Assembly (NCBI RefSeq): GCF_900111815.1
Contig: NZ_LT630004.1
Location: 52,443-116,442, forward strand
Reading direction: 5' to 3'
Length of the DNA stretch: 64,000 nt
From: Bacillus massilinigeriensis
GTDB lineage: Bacteria; Bacillota; Bacilli; Bacillales; Cytobacillaceae
Shown here: positions 9,381 through 17,802 of the stretch, in pieces
Layout: the number at the start of each line of letters is the position of its first letter
How positions within the stretch are numbered: position 1 is the stretch's first letter
Translations under genes and position numbers: made by a program
The notes under the pieces: generated by a model
The model's database searches: none
What the model was told of the DNA's origin: nothing
Seen by the model: only the letters and a program-made list of their open reading frames with translations

Positions 9381-9454
9381 AACCCTCTACCCCTAAGCCC
9401 TGTTACTATGTAACCAAATAATAATCTCCTGTGCGACAAAACAAACTCCTATCA
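9381..9454. repeat. Imperfect direct repeat, copy 1 (partner near 20.01-20.08 kb)
   Basis: The core CCTAAGCCCTG followed by one variable base and TACTATGTAA (9392-9413) recurs at 20023-20044. The flanks are also alike, both continuing with an AAATAA tract, a TGTGC, then ACA and an AAAC-rich stretch. The two copies bracket the immunity-like genes and SIR2. Confidence 0.6.
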
Positions 9455-9482
9455 TAAAGATAACCTTATTTTGGGAAAAATG

Positions 9483-9564
9483 ATATAATGGAATCTACAA
9501 GAATAGAATATCCAAGCGGTTCACCAAGAGAAGACCACCTTACTGGACAAGGGTGGTCTTTCTT
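9483..9564 (+). promoter_or_regulatory. Candidate promoter -10 and leader hairpin
   Basis: A TATAAT-like -10 element at 9483-9488 is followed by a perfect 9-bp stem (AAGACCACC at 9531-9539, GGTGGTCTT at 9552-9560) with a short T-rich tail. It sits in the stretch between the divergent peptide cassette and the next plus-strand gene. It may be a weak terminator or a leader hairpin. No good -35 box is visible. Confidence 0.4.
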
Positions 9565-9603
9565 GCTTTATATAATTTCTATTTGAGAGTAGGAGGCAAA
9601 CGG

Positions 9604-9978
9604 TTGAAAAAATGGATTATCATTATTGTAGTTTGTATTGGAATTTCATTGGGGGCTTTATTTTACTCCAAAATCTATTACCCTTCCTTGCCGATAGATT
9701 CAGTATCCAAACGTGAGGTTGTTCAAAAAGTGAATAAATCAGATGAAAGTTTTGTATATCTGACAAAAGAAAATGGCTACGAATGGTACATATCAAAAAT
9801 GAATCAAGGAAAAGCGTATGAGCATCTAAAACAAGTGATGAAAGAAGATAGCTGGAACTTTAAAGAGCAAATGGGGGCTGGATTCATTTTTCAAAAGGAA
9901 AATAAAGAAATAATTATTGGAAGTCAAATGTGGACAGGAAAGTATGTAATATTTCAAATTCCTAAAATGAATAGATGA
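9604..9978 (+). CDS. Hypothetical single-pass membrane protein
   Basis: The protein has 124 residues and begins with TTG after AGGAGGCAAACGG, which is a much better start than the upstream in-frame ATG. Residues 1-22 form a membrane anchor (KKWIIIIVVCIGISLGALFY) that leaves an extracellular domain of about 100 residues. I do not recognise the family. It opens the run of small genes that resemble orphan immunity proteins. An anchored outer-face domain would suit immunity to a secreted toxin, but nothing in the sequence proves this. Confidence 0.65.
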   Translation: MKKWIIIIVVCIGISLGALFYSKIYYPSLPIDSVSKREVVQKVNKSDESFVYLTKENGYEWYISKMNQGKAYEHLKQVMKEDSWNFKEQMGAGFIFQKENKEIIIGSQMWTGKYVIFQIPKMNR

Positions 9979-10107
9979 AAAAACAGGGAAACATTTTGTG
10001 GGAATCAACCGTATATAAACAAATGGTTACTTTGGATAGATGGTAATGTAGATTTGCTTGACCAGATTAATATTGAATAGCTGGAAAAATTTTAGGGAGG
10101 AAAATTT

Positions 10108-10281
10108 GTGTTCAAAATTACGCCTAAATGTTTAAAGTGCGAAAAAGAAATACAAGGAAATGAAGTGGTTTATGTAAAGATGCGTTATCCAGAGAGAAAA
10201 GGAATGACGGAAATAAAAGCATATCTGCAAAATGAAGGGAAACTAATTTGCGAAGATTGCTTTAATAAAAGGGATAATTAG
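10108..10281 (+). CDS. Small zinc-ribbon-like protein
   Basis: A 57-residue protein starts with GTG after GGGAGGAAAATTT. It has two CxxC pairs, CLKC near the N-terminus and CEDC near the C-terminus, about 42 residues apart, which would bind one zinc ion as in zinc ribbons. Similar tiny Bacillus proteins exist, often with uninformative names. It stands alone between the membrane-protein gene and the DUF1835 gene. Function is unknown. Confidence 0.7.
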   Translation: MFKITPKCLKCEKEIQGNEVVYVKMRYPERKGMTEIKAYLQNEGKLICEDCFNKRDN

Positions 10282-10336
10282 TTTTTCCCAAGTAGATGTA
10301 TTGCTTTATAGAGTGAAGAGAATAAAGGGGATGCTT

Positions 10337-11404
10337 ATGAGTAATATGCAGGAAATTGAGGAACTGAAAAAATCCATTGAAGAACTGCCTGAAAGAGAAG
10401 CAAAGTCACTGCTATTTCATGTTTTATTCCGATTGAATCTTGTAAAAGAAACGGATTATTCAGAGATAGATTTTGTAAATGACGTTGGAAATATATATAA
10501 AACGGTACTTAAACTATCGAAAGAACGGTCAAAAGCGAAGGAAGAAGAACATTTTCAAAAGGTACATATTGTCTTTGGGCTTTCGGGTGCAGGGTCATTA
10601 AAAGTGGCTCTGAAGGAAATGGGAGTATATCCAGTAGAAAAGGTGATTTCCTTTTGGGACATATTTTCGATTGGGCCTATTAAGAGACTACATGAAAATG
10701 ATGGTCAAGAAGCAAGATTTCAATGGATGAAAAATGTGATGAATGATGAAGATGGAGATTTTCAAGAATATCAACAAGGCTTTTATAACACTGTTAATCA
10801 AATAAATTCTATCTCAGAGAATGTACCGATTACAATATGGGTGGCTGATAATTCTCATGAGCAGACAGGATTGCAATATATTTTATATTTATTGCGGAAT
10901 AAAACGAATGAAATCCAAGTGATTAACACAACAAGGGCATATGCTGAACATTTTAATCTACCAGATATTCAATATACCGTTTTGAAAACAGGAGAAGCCT
11001 CCCCTGAAAAATTGCAAATTATATATGAGAAAAGTCATCCAAAACCTTTATCAGAACATGAAAGAAAGAAACTTGTAGGAGAGTGGATGGCTCTTGCTGA
11101 TACGAAGGAAACCTTACGTATTTGGAAAAATGGAAAGATACAGAACGTCAGGGAGGATTATTACGACCAGTATATGATAAATATGGCGAAAAAACTTCAG
11201 ATTGAGCGAGAACGAGCAAAAGAACCTGAACCTCTCATGAAATCCGCAAGATTAATAGGAGAAGTGATAGGGCATTTAGACCAATATATGGGGGATGCAT
11301 TCTTCGAGTATCGGCTAAGAAAGTTGATAGAAGAGGGTGTTTTTGAGATGGAAGGCAGTTTGAAGGCGATGCGTTATTATAGTGTGAGGTTGACAAAGGT
11401 CTAA
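10337..11404 (+). CDS. DUF1835/DUF3658 domain protein
   Basis: The 355-residue protein starts at the ATG that follows AAAGGGG. Residues of about 70-190 (VHIVFGLSGAGSLKVALKEM and onward) match my memory of DUF1835. The section with WMALADTKETLRIWKNGKI matches DUF3658. The pair is common in Bacillus, where these genes lie among immunity-type genes. The biochemical role is unknown to me. It is followed 12 bp later by a lipoprotein gene, so the two are probably co-transcribed. Confidence 0.78.
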   Translation: MSNMQEIEELKKSIEELPEREAKSLLFHVLFRLNLVKETDYSEIDFVNDVGNIYKTVLKLSKERSKAKEEEHFQKVHIVFGLSGAGSLKVALKEMGVYPVEKVISFWDIFSIGPIKRLHENDGQEARFQWMKNVMNDEDGDFQEYQQGFYNTVNQINSISENVPITIWVADNSHEQTGLQYILYLLRNKTNEIQVINTTRAYAEHFNLPDIQYTVLKTGEASPEKLQIIYEKSHPKPLSEHERKKLVGEWMALADTKETLRIWKNGKIQNVREDYYDQYMINMAKKLQIERERAKEPEPLMKSARLIGEVIGHLDQYMGDAFFEYRLRKLIEEGVFEMEGSLKAMRYYSVRLTKV

Positions 11405-11416
11405 GGAGGCATTCAA

Positions 11417-11899
11417 ATGAATAAATGGGTTTTGCCTTTTATCATTTTGATAGCGATAACGATTGCTGGATGTTCAAAAGGTGAGATTTCAACTGATAAT
11501 AAGATGATTGGAAGCAAACCACCCATAGCCAAGATTAAGATTGGCAAGGATACCTTTTCAACAAAACTTGGTTCATATTGTTGGACAGTGAAAAACAAAA
11601 GTACCTGTGTCGATACTGCTGGACCAGTTGAACTGTTAAAGAACGAGAATCCTATTCAAGTAAAAGCTGGTGAAGAAATAGCGTTTGAGATGTATTATGA
11701 ACCAAAGCCAAATGAAGTCCATTTACTTCAAATAAATAGGAACAAGGAAACAGAGGTAGTAGTGGAAGATAATCATTTTACCACACCTATGGAAAAAGAA
11801 ATCTATTATTATTCATACGGTGTGTGGTGGATGGACAAAGAGGAAGCTAATGTATCAAATGGTGATGCTTCCTATGCCTTTGTTTTGGAAGTAAGATGA
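11417..11899 (+). CDS. Putative lipoprotein
   Basis: A 160-residue protein with a clear lipoprotein signal: a basic N-terminus, a hydrophobic stretch and the lipobox TIAGC with Cys19. The mature part (SKPPIAKIKIG...) looks like an extracellular beta-rich domain with the paired-cysteine segment SYCWTVKNKSTC. The site AAGGAGG precedes the ATG. It resembles small Bacillus lipoproteins of unknown function and lies in the immunity-like gene run. Confidence 0.75.
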   Translation: MNKWVLPFIILIAITIAGCSKGEISTDNKMIGSKPPIAKIKIGKDTFSTKLGSYCWTVKNKSTCVDTAGPVELLKNENPIQVKAGEEIAFEMYYEPKPNEVHLLQINRNKETEVVVEDNHFTTPMEKEIYYYSYGVWWMDKEEANVSNGDASYAFVLEVR

Positions 11900-11935
11900 A
11901 TGGTTGGAAATGAAACTAAATAATGGAGGGATATG

Positions 11936-12589
11936 ATGACTAAAAGTAAAGTGGCTCTGATTAGTTCAGTTGTTATTTTAGGTATATGTATGAATTTATA
12001 TTTCCCGTTTCCTAATAACGTAATGTTGGAAGCACGTTCCACATTCATGTCGTTTCCAATCAGTAATCAAGATGGATTTATCCCTCTTGGTATAATTGGG
12101 TCTGTTTTATTTATAGTTGCTATGATTTTAGTTTTTAATGGTATGAAGAAATCCCGTCTTAGGTCAATTTTAATAGTTGCGATTATATATGCAGTTTTAC
12201 CCAATTTTCTAATTACAATGTATCAGGAAACATTAGCCAGTGGCATTAAAGCTATCTCATACGATGGGAATGGTAATTGCAATTTTGAGAATGTAGGCGA
12301 AGGCGTATTGAATGGGGAATGTAATTTTGTGTTACATAATCGAAGTGGTAAAGAAGTATCATTTGAATTGGAATTTCTGGATTCCCACTTCATGGAAGAT
12401 GGGGTACGAATGGAGTCGTTAATGAATTTAACTGGTCCATATAGAATGACAATAGAAGCAAATCGTAAAAAGACCATCCATTTGAAGGAATTACTTGATT
12501 TATCAGATGTTCCTAAACATATAGATGGAGGAACATCGAATGGTATTCATTTTAAATTAATTGATGAGGCGAATATACGTACTTTATAG
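11936..12589 (+). CDS. Hypothetical membrane protein with exported domain
   Basis: About 217 residues. I use the second of two consecutive ATG codons because GGAGGG lies too close to the first. Two to three hydrophobic segments lie in the first 95 residues (SSVVILGICMNLYFPF, GIIGSVLFIVAMILVF, ILIVAIIYAVLPNFLI). An outside domain of about 120 residues with an immunoglobulin-like or beta-sandwich feel follows. No family recognised. Confidence 0.65.
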   Translation: MTKSKVALISSVVILGICMNLYFPFPNNVMLEARSTFMSFPISNQDGFIPLGIIGSVLFIVAMILVFNGMKKSRLRSILIVAIIYAVLPNFLITMYQETLASGIKAISYDGNGNCNFENVGEGVLNGECNFVLHNRSGKEVSFELEFLDSHFMEDGVRMESLMNLTGPYRMTIEANRKKTIHLKELLDLSDVPKHIDGGTSNGIHFKLIDEANIRTL

Positions 12590-12626
12590 GTGAGTGTTTC
12601 TTTTTACTTAAAAGGTGTCATAACGG

Positions 12627-12722
12627 TTGATTGAAGATATTCAGTTATTAGAACAATGTCCATTACTGAATATCCAATTTGGCGATATCTTTTTAGATGT
12701 GTTTCATGCAAGTTTTCTTTGA
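12627..12722 (+). pseudogene. Short gene fragment in a decayed stretch
   Basis: A 31-codon frame beginning TTG reads LIEDIQLLEQCPLLNIQFGD and stops after HASFL. It has protein-like composition and sits inside a roughly 300-bp gap with no other gene. It is most likely the remains of another small immunity-type gene. Confidence 0.3.
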
Positions 12723-12887
12723 AGGCTGGACTTTAACCGATGATACTGAATTCTATATGTTTTCGATACATGGTGGAGTTATTACGTAAAAGTGGTTGAA
12801 TGTTGTACACGAGGAAGTTTTCTTCTTGTAGATGTAGAACAGATGAATTAAGAAGAACAAATATTATGAATGAGAGGAGAATATTTT

Positions 12888-13094
12888 TTGATTCATTTAT
12901 TGGAAAACATCTTCCAAATTACAGCAATAATCCTACTCCTATGTTCAATCTTTTACTATAGACATTTTAAAAAGATTAAGAGAGAAAGAAAACTAACTGC
13001 ATTTGAGTTGTCAATTTATATTATCACTCGAATTGCACTATTTCTTTGTGCAGGTAGTTATCTACTACTTTTTTTAGATAGAAGTTTTGGATAG
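12888..13094 (+). CDS. Small membrane protein
   Basis: A 68-residue protein starting with TTG after GAGAGGAGAAT. It has two predicted membrane helices, FQITAIILLLCSIFYY and ITRIALFLCAGSYLLLFL, with a basic KKIKRERK loop between them that should face the cytoplasm. No family recognised. Confidence 0.55.
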   Translation: MIHLLENIFQITAIILLLCSIFYYRHFKKIKRERKLTAFELSIYIITRIALFLCAGSYLLLFLDRSFG

Positions 13095-13191
13095 AAATTA
13101 CAGGAGCGTTTCTGTAAGGAACAGGACCTATTTTTCTAAGATAAATAGTTTAGTTGAATGTTAAGCTAATGGTGGATGGGAGACGTAAGTA

Positions 13192-13530
13192 TTGAGCGTA
13201 AATAGCGATTCACTTGTACCTTTTATCATTATGTGGGGAATACCAACTTTCATGGTTGTTAGGGCTTATTTAAAGATGAATACGGATGATAGAAAATCAG
13301 CAATCAATGATTTTAAGTCAACTCGTTTTATTTTTACAATGGGTTTTATTGTAATAGGAGCTTTTTTGGCACATTTAGGTTTTTTATTCTCAGTAAGTAT
13401 AATTGAGATTATTGGACTCGTTTTCTTTGCTTTGGGCGGAATCTTTTCAGCATTTGATACGTGGAAGAAAAGCAAAATCAAGAGTGTGTTTATTCTTGTT
13501 TTAATATCAGTTGCCATTTCCTTAAGATAG
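13192..13530 (+). CDS. Small multi-pass membrane protein
   Basis: A 112-residue protein starting with TTG after GGGAG. It has four hydrophobic segments: LVPFIIMWGIPTFMVV, FIFTMGFIVIGAFLAHLGFL, IIEIIGLVFFALGGIFSAF and VFILVLISVAISL. The family is not recognised. Spacing to the next gene is 35 bp, so it may be in one transcript with the YcxB-like gene. Confidence 0.6.
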   Translation: MSVNSDSLVPFIIMWGIPTFMVVRAYLKMNTDDRKSAINDFKSTRFIFTMGFIVIGAFLAHLGFLFSVSIIEIIGLVFFALGGIFSAFDTWKKSKIKSVFILVLISVAISLR

Positions 13531-13564
13531 TGGATAAAGGGATATTTATAAGAGGAGATTTGGA

Positions 13565-14077
13565 ATGGAGATAAATTACAATTTAACAGAAGAAGATTAT
13601 TTAAACTTTAATATGTTTCACGTTAAAAATTCAAAAGCGGTCAAAAGAACATTAAATATGCAAAGATTTTTAACGCCTATCATCTTTATCATTGCATCCT
13701 TTGTATTTTCAAAAGTCGGGAACATGTCTTTTCTTGGGGTATTCATTACCTTTTTAGTAGTGAGTATTCTGTGGATTATTTTCTATCCCAAATATTTCTA
13801 TTCCTATGTTATCCGAAATACTAAGAAAATGATAAAAGAGGGAAAAAATGATGGCTTATTAGGTGAACATCATATGATTTTATCAGAAGAAGGAATCATC
13901 GATGCGACTTCTAATGGTGAAACAAAGGTAAGTTGGTTGGGTATTCAAACTCTATGCGAGGATAAACATAACATCTATCTTTATAACAGCTCGGTAAGTG
14001 CATACATCCTTCCAAAAAGAGAGTTAGATGACGTAGAGGAAATAAAGACTTATCTTAAATCGAAGGTGCGAAAATGA
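13565..14077 (+). CDS. YcxB-like membrane protein
   Basis: This 170-residue protein has two adjacent membrane helices (about 36-75), then a C-terminal domain with EEGIIDATSNGETKVSWLGIQ and the SVSAYILPKREL ending. This is the usual pattern of the YcxB-like family: two helices followed by a PH-like domain. Function is unknown, and members are often near toxin-immunity genes. The gene overlaps the next by 4 bp (ATGA), so the two are coupled. Confidence 0.8.
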   Translation: MEINYNLTEEDYLNFNMFHVKNSKAVKRTLNMQRFLTPIIFIIASFVFSKVGNMSFLGVFITFLVVSILWIIFYPKYFYSYVIRNTKKMIKEGKNDGLLGEHHMILSEEGIIDATSNGETKVSWLGIQTLCEDKHNIYLYNSSVSAYILPKRELDDVEEIKTYLKSKVRK

Positions 14078-14463
14078 GTATTTCCGATGAATACTTGCCA
14101 AGAAATAAGCATGACTTTGAACGAGTGAACCAATTAAAAAAATTGAATAGAAAAGAACTTTTGCCTTTGTTACCTGGTCTGCTGGAATGGATTCAGGACA
14201 TGAACTGGCCGATAGCAGAGGAAGTGGCAGAACTACTACTTACGTTTCCGAATGAAATCGTTCTTCTAATTAAAGAGGTTTTAGCCACGAATGATAACGT
14301 CTGGAAGTATTGGTGCTTGGAAATTTTGGTCAAGAGATTACCAAATGAATTAAGGAAGTCATTTAAAGGTGATTTAATTAGGCTGATTGAAAGTCCAACA
14401 ACAGGAGAAAAGTTAGAAGAACTTGATGGAATTGCACTGGAGATTTTACAGATGATTGAATGA
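14074..14463 (+). CDS. DUF5071 domain protein
   Basis: A soluble, all-helical, 129-residue protein beginning YLPRNKHDFERVNQL with the later PIAEEVAELLL and WKYWCLEILVKRLP segments, which I recognise as DUF5071. Family members occur as probable immunity proteins. It is translationally coupled to the YcxB-like gene and followed 18 bp later by a DUF4279 gene. Confidence 0.8.
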   Translation: MSISDEYLPRNKHDFERVNQLKKLNRKELLPLLPGLLEWIQDMNWPIAEEVAELLLTFPNEIVLLIKEVLATNDNVWKYWCLEILVKRLPNELRKSFKGDLIRLIESPTTGEKLEELDGIALEILQMIE

Positions 14464-14481
14464 ATTTTAGGGAGCTTATGA

Positions 14482-14913
14482 ATGGAGAAAACGAATGTAA
14501 AGGTTTATTTTTCAGTGAAGGCAGATGATTTTTTTCTTGAGGATTTTACAAATGAGTTAGGAATCAAGCCTACAAGAGCATATAGAAAAGGCGAGGCGGT
14601 AAAGAGACCGTCTAATCCTAATGTGACTTCTAAAGGAACACATTACAGATTACATACCAGTTGGGAATTAGGAACGGATTACGAAGAATCTCTGGACATT
14701 AATGAACAGTTGAATTCCGTTTTGAGTCAATTGGAGGATAAGGCAGAAGAGTTAAATAGATTAAAGAGGAAATATGGTTTAGATTATAGGTTTGTCATAG
14801 TGATTCAGATTGAAAATAATGAAAAACCAGCCATGTACTTGGATAGAAGATTTATTCATTTTGCTGATTCCATAGGGGCAGAAGTGGATTTTGACCTTTA
14901 TGTTTATAGCTGA
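14482..14913 (+). CDS. DUF4279 domain protein
   Basis: A 143-residue soluble protein. The pattern VYFSVKADDFFLEDFTNELGI near the N-terminus, then HYRLHTSWELG and the C-terminal YLDRRFIHFADSIGAEVDFD, is typical of DUF4279, a family found with polymorphic-toxin immunity genes. GGGAG precedes the ATG. No toxin gene is next to it. Confidence 0.82.
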   Translation: MEKTNVKVYFSVKADDFFLEDFTNELGIKPTRAYRKGEAVKRPSNPNVTSKGTHYRLHTSWELGTDYEESLDINEQLNSVLSQLEDKAEELNRLKRKYGLDYRFVIVIQIENNEKPAMYLDRRFIHFADSIGAEVDFDLYVYS

Positions 14914-14979
14914 TGGAGACGTAAGATTACAAAATAATGAAGGAGCAGGGGAAGAACTATCACCCTGCTCTTTAAACGA

Positions 14980-15240
14980 TTAAAATACCCTTTTGCTAAA
15001 GTAATCATATAATTGACTGTTCAAGCGTTTCAATTGAATGTTTTGTGAATGAGGAAATCCATCTTTTTTCGTCTTTTGGGAACACATCCAGCACGAACAA
15101 TGCACTTTCCCTTTTGCGAAATATCCAGTAAAGCGAGATTGCCAACCTGAATATTTGGCAATCTTTGTTTTACGCTGAATCACTCTTTTCCGATGATGTC
15201 GAAAATAGGAACGACTACGATTTTTTTGATGTGGTTTCAT
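14980..15240 (-). CDS. Small basic protein with Cys cluster, behind a structured leader
   Basis: An 86-residue, strongly basic protein: KNRSRSYFRHHRKRVIQRK near the N-terminus, then GYFAKGKVHCSCWMCSQK, where CSCxxC gives a likely metal site. I recall similar short proteins in Bacillaceae but no function. The N-terminal charge suggests nucleic-acid binding. The start follows AAGGAG by about 11 nt. The transcript upstream of it folds into a long hairpin (next entry). It is the only minus-strand gene with such a leader in this cargo. Confidence 0.62.
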   Translation of the reverse strand: MKPHQKNRSRSYFRHHRKRVIQRKTKIAKYSGWQSRFTGYFAKGKVHCSCWMCSQKTKKDGFPHSQNIQLKRLNSQLYDYFSKRVF

Positions 15241-15264
15241 TTGCCATCACACTCCTTGGGAAAT

Positions 15265-15318
15265 GGCTTAGCCTGTAAAAGTCCCCCAAAGGAAAATTTG
15301 ACTCTTACAGGCAGAGCC
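15265..15318 (-). promoter_or_regulatory. Long hairpin in 5' leader of the small basic Cys protein gene
   Basis: On the minus-strand transcript GGCT-(2 nt)-GCCTGTAAGAGTC pairs with GACTTTTACAGGC-(2 nt)-AGCC around a 16-nt loop. That is 17 pairs, with one G-U and one 2x2 internal loop. It ends about 24 nt before the start codon. A second short stem (GGTGA/TCACC) lies 5' of it. There is no T-run, so it is not a plain terminator. It may control translation or be bound by the encoded basic protein. Confidence 0.6.
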
Positions 15319-15397
15319 TGATAGCAAGAAATGTGGTGAGAAGGTCCAAGTTAATCACCTCTTGTAGATGTTTTTCTTTAATTATACAGCAAATAGA

Positions 15398-16069
15398 TTA
15401 TTTGAATATCTTATCAATCTGTTCTCGGTCATAGTCTAAAATCCAATCATTTAGTTCTTCATAAAGCGAACGTAAATCCTCTTTATTTGATGCAATAACA
15501 TCACAGCCTCGGTCATCATATAGGTGGTAAATCATTTTCTTTGTAACATTTACAAAATAAATATCAATACCAGGTCGGTAAAACCCTTTTAGAATTTGGG
15601 ATGGATGTGGAAAATCTTCATAACTAATAGCAGTTAAGAGCGGTTTATAACGAATGTCGCTCTTTTCACAGGACAGAGCAAATCGGTGCGTGACCATTTC
15701 TTCATAATCTTCACCGTCTTCATCTTCCCAAAAAACACTTGGTAACACCCTATGTTGCAGTTTTCGTCTTAATTCCTTGTCTTTTATATATTTTTGATAG
15801 ACCTTTGTTGGTCTCTTTTGTAAAAAGGTATCGTTCTTCTCACAATGAATGTCTGTGACCAGTAACATTTCATCGGTATCATGAAAAACTTTATTGAATA
15901 TGCCATTAATTCTTTCTTCGATTTGCTGAAGATTGTTCTTATCTTCATGTTGTACCCAGGGCATAGAAATTTCAAAACGGATACCATATTCCCATGAATA
16001 AAATAGGGGCGGTCTTAGAGTAAGGTTATCAAAATGCTCTTTCATAAATTGGGATAAAAAGTTTATCAT
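15398..16069 (-). CDS. DUF3885 domain protein (cargo copy)
   Basis: A 223-residue protein with LRPPLFYSWEYGIRFEI near the N-terminus and IYHLYDDRGCDVIAS...WILDYDREQIDKIF at the C-terminus, the DUF3885 signature. A paralogue with the same motifs lies in host DNA at 43466-44137. Members are found with toxin-immunity loci. The function is not known. AGGAGG-type spacing precedes the ATG. It is convergent with the plus-strand immunity genes. Confidence 0.83.
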   Translation of the reverse strand: MINFLSQFMKEHFDNLTLRPPLFYSWEYGIRFEISMPWVQHEDKNNLQQIEERINGIFNKVFHDTDEMLLVTDIHCEKNDTFLQKRPTKVYQKYIKDKELRRKLQHRVLPSVFWEDEDGEDYEEMVTHRFALSCEKSDIRYKPLLTAISYEDFPHPSQILKGFYRPGIDIYFVNVTKKMIYHLYDDRGCDVIASNKEDLRSLYEELNDWILDYDREQIDKIFK

Positions 16070-16154
16070 ATTGTTCCTCCAAATATATGGTTAATAATTG
16101 CGTACTTTGTAAAAATAGGATTTGAGGTAATATTGGTTTAGGAGGTATCTATAA

Positions 16155-16850
16155 ATGTCAGATGTAAAATTGTTCACAGCTATTTATATTCCAGAAACAC
16201 CATTTGTAAATGGGGGATTAAAGCCTAAGAGTACAAAGAAAAATAATTTTGATTTGCTGGAAAGCGAAAAAATAGCGGATACTCTTTATCATTTTATTTA
16301 TAAAAAGGATGAAATACAAATACACAGCTATTATTATATTGGGGATTTAGAAGATGCCTTGGAAAGATATTTATTTGTGGAGAACAATGATTTATATGAT
16401 GACTTTGTTTCACAGTTTTGGGGTGGTGGACAAAGGTATTGGGAAAGTGGTATGGATACCTATTTAGATTTTTATAGCCCCGAAACCGTACTTGAACAGC
16501 TAAATCAAGCATATAAGAATCGTTTTTATGAAGAGGATGAACCGACCCCTTTGTGCCATATATTTGGACAACAGATGTGGCATAGTAATGCCTATCTTAT
16601 TGCCAATCGAACAGCTTTAATGGAACTTAAAGAAGCGATTGATGTTGCATTAAAGCATAAAGAAATAAGGTTAGGGTTATCCCCTTCAGATGGTGAGGGT
16701 TACGATTTATTTATTAAATGTGTTGAGGATGATTTTGAATGGGAAGAGTTAGAAATGCCATATCACGATAGAGATTGTTATGTACCTGATGAAACGGTAG
16801 GGATTCCACCACACAAGGCATTTAAGCAGTATAAACGTCATTTGCGTTAA
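16155..16850 (+). CDS. Hypothetical protein, immunity-like
   Basis: A 231-residue acidic, soluble protein. A strong site (TTTAGGAGGTATC) precedes the ATG. No signal peptide or membrane helix is present. Aromatic-rich segments (HSYYYIGDLEDALERYLF, FWGGGQRYWESG) and an acidic body are like many immunity proteins that block nuclease toxins. I do not recognise the family. Confidence 0.7.
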   Translation: MSDVKLFTAIYIPETPFVNGGLKPKSTKKNNFDLLESEKIADTLYHFIYKKDEIQIHSYYYIGDLEDALERYLFVENNDLYDDFVSQFWGGGQRYWESGMDTYLDFYSPETVLEQLNQAYKNRFYEEDEPTPLCHIFGQQMWHSNAYLIANRTALMELKEAIDVALKHKEIRLGLSPSDGEGYDLFIKCVEDDFEWEELEMPYHDRDCYVPDETVGIPPHKAFKQYKRHLR

Positions 16851-16881
16851 AAACTTTATCTGATTAAAGGGAGAGATTAGA

Positions 16882-17259
16882 TTGAAATGGGAAAAGTGTC
16901 CTTGTTGTGGTTTTCCAACAATTGAAGAACGGGGAATATTTGATATATGTGAACTTTGTTATTGGGAAGACGATGGACAAGACGACCCAAATGCGAATGA
17001 AGTATGGGGAGGTCCAAATGGTGATTATTCTCTTACAGAAGCGAGAAAGAATTTTAAAGAACACCTCATTATGTACCGAGATAGGAGAAATATAGAAAAA
17101 CAAACCGATAAAGAAGTTGAATTAAAAAAATCTTTAATAAGTATGTTTGTTGAATTAGACAAGTGCAAACCTGATTCGTCAGAATATGAGGCACTTTGGA
17201 GGAAGATAAAGTCATACGAAAATATTTTAATGGAGATTTCTTATGAAACATACGGTTAG
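16882..17259 (+). CDS. CPCC-family cysteine-rich protein
   Basis: A 125-residue protein beginning KWEKCPCCGFPTIEERG with FDICELCYWEDDGQDDP. The CPCC and CxxC pairs form the zinc site that defines the Cys-rich CPCC family, another group common among immunity genes. It starts with TTG, about 8 nt after AAAGGGAG. The C-terminal half is helical and charged. Confidence 0.82.
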   Translation: MKWEKCPCCGFPTIEERGIFDICELCYWEDDGQDDPNANEVWGGPNGDYSLTEARKNFKEHLIMYRDRRNIEKQTDKEVELKKSLISMFVELDKCKPDSSEYEALWRKIKSYENILMEISYETYG

Positions 17260-17287
17260 CAATTTGATTATATAAAAAGTGGGTGTC

Positions 17288-17734
17288 ATGTTGGAAAATA
17301 TGATGGATTTAGTATCTTTACTAAGAATGAAAAAAGTAAGAGTGATAGAAATACCTAAGTGGGGGACATATCTGCGAAAGCAATGGGAAGATAACTTTGT
17401 CAATCATCTTAGCGATAAAGAAAAGAAATCTATTTATCTTTATGATGAAGATGGTTGCTGTGGCTACCTATGGCATGTATTTAGTTATGAAAGAAGGAAA
17501 TGCTTAATAGAAGAACAAGCTGATATAACATTTAACAAACAATCAAAACAATCTTGCTATGTTTTTTATCAGCATACCGATGATGCTTTTATCCTTGAAA
17601 ATGCTTCACCTTTAACAGCCGAGGACTTTGTAAATGAAGAAGATGTTTACGTAGTAGATAAGGAGTTTAATTGGACTTATGTAAAAACTCATGAAACAGG
17701 CTGGTGCGGTCCATATTTTAGCCGAAGAGTTTAA
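17288..17734 (+). CDS. DUF4275 family protein
   Basis: About 148 residues. The segments KWGTYLRKQWEDNFVNHLS, CGYLWHVFSYERR and the end FNWTYVKTHETGWCGPYFSR fit DUF4275 as I remember it. It is soluble and of unknown role, often near immunity proteins. The start is uncertain: GTG at 17279 and ATG at 17288 are both in frame and neither has a strong ribosome site. Confidence 0.78.
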   Translation: MLENMMDLVSLLRMKKVRVIEIPKWGTYLRKQWEDNFVNHLSDKEKKSIYLYDEDGCCGYLWHVFSYERRKCLIEEQADITFNKQSKQSCYVFYQHTDDAFILENASPLTAEDFVNEEDVYVVDKEFNWTYVKTHETGWCGPYFSRRV

Positions 17735-17802
17735 GAAACTTTAGAGTAATTGAAGAATTAATGGTACTCTTTTTGATATATAGAAACTATAGGAGGGTTC
17801 TT

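Noticed and set aside
9531-9560. Hairpin as transposon end or attC-like site
   Set aside because: It looks like an ordinary stem-loop in a leader; no integron integrase or repeated attC structure is present.
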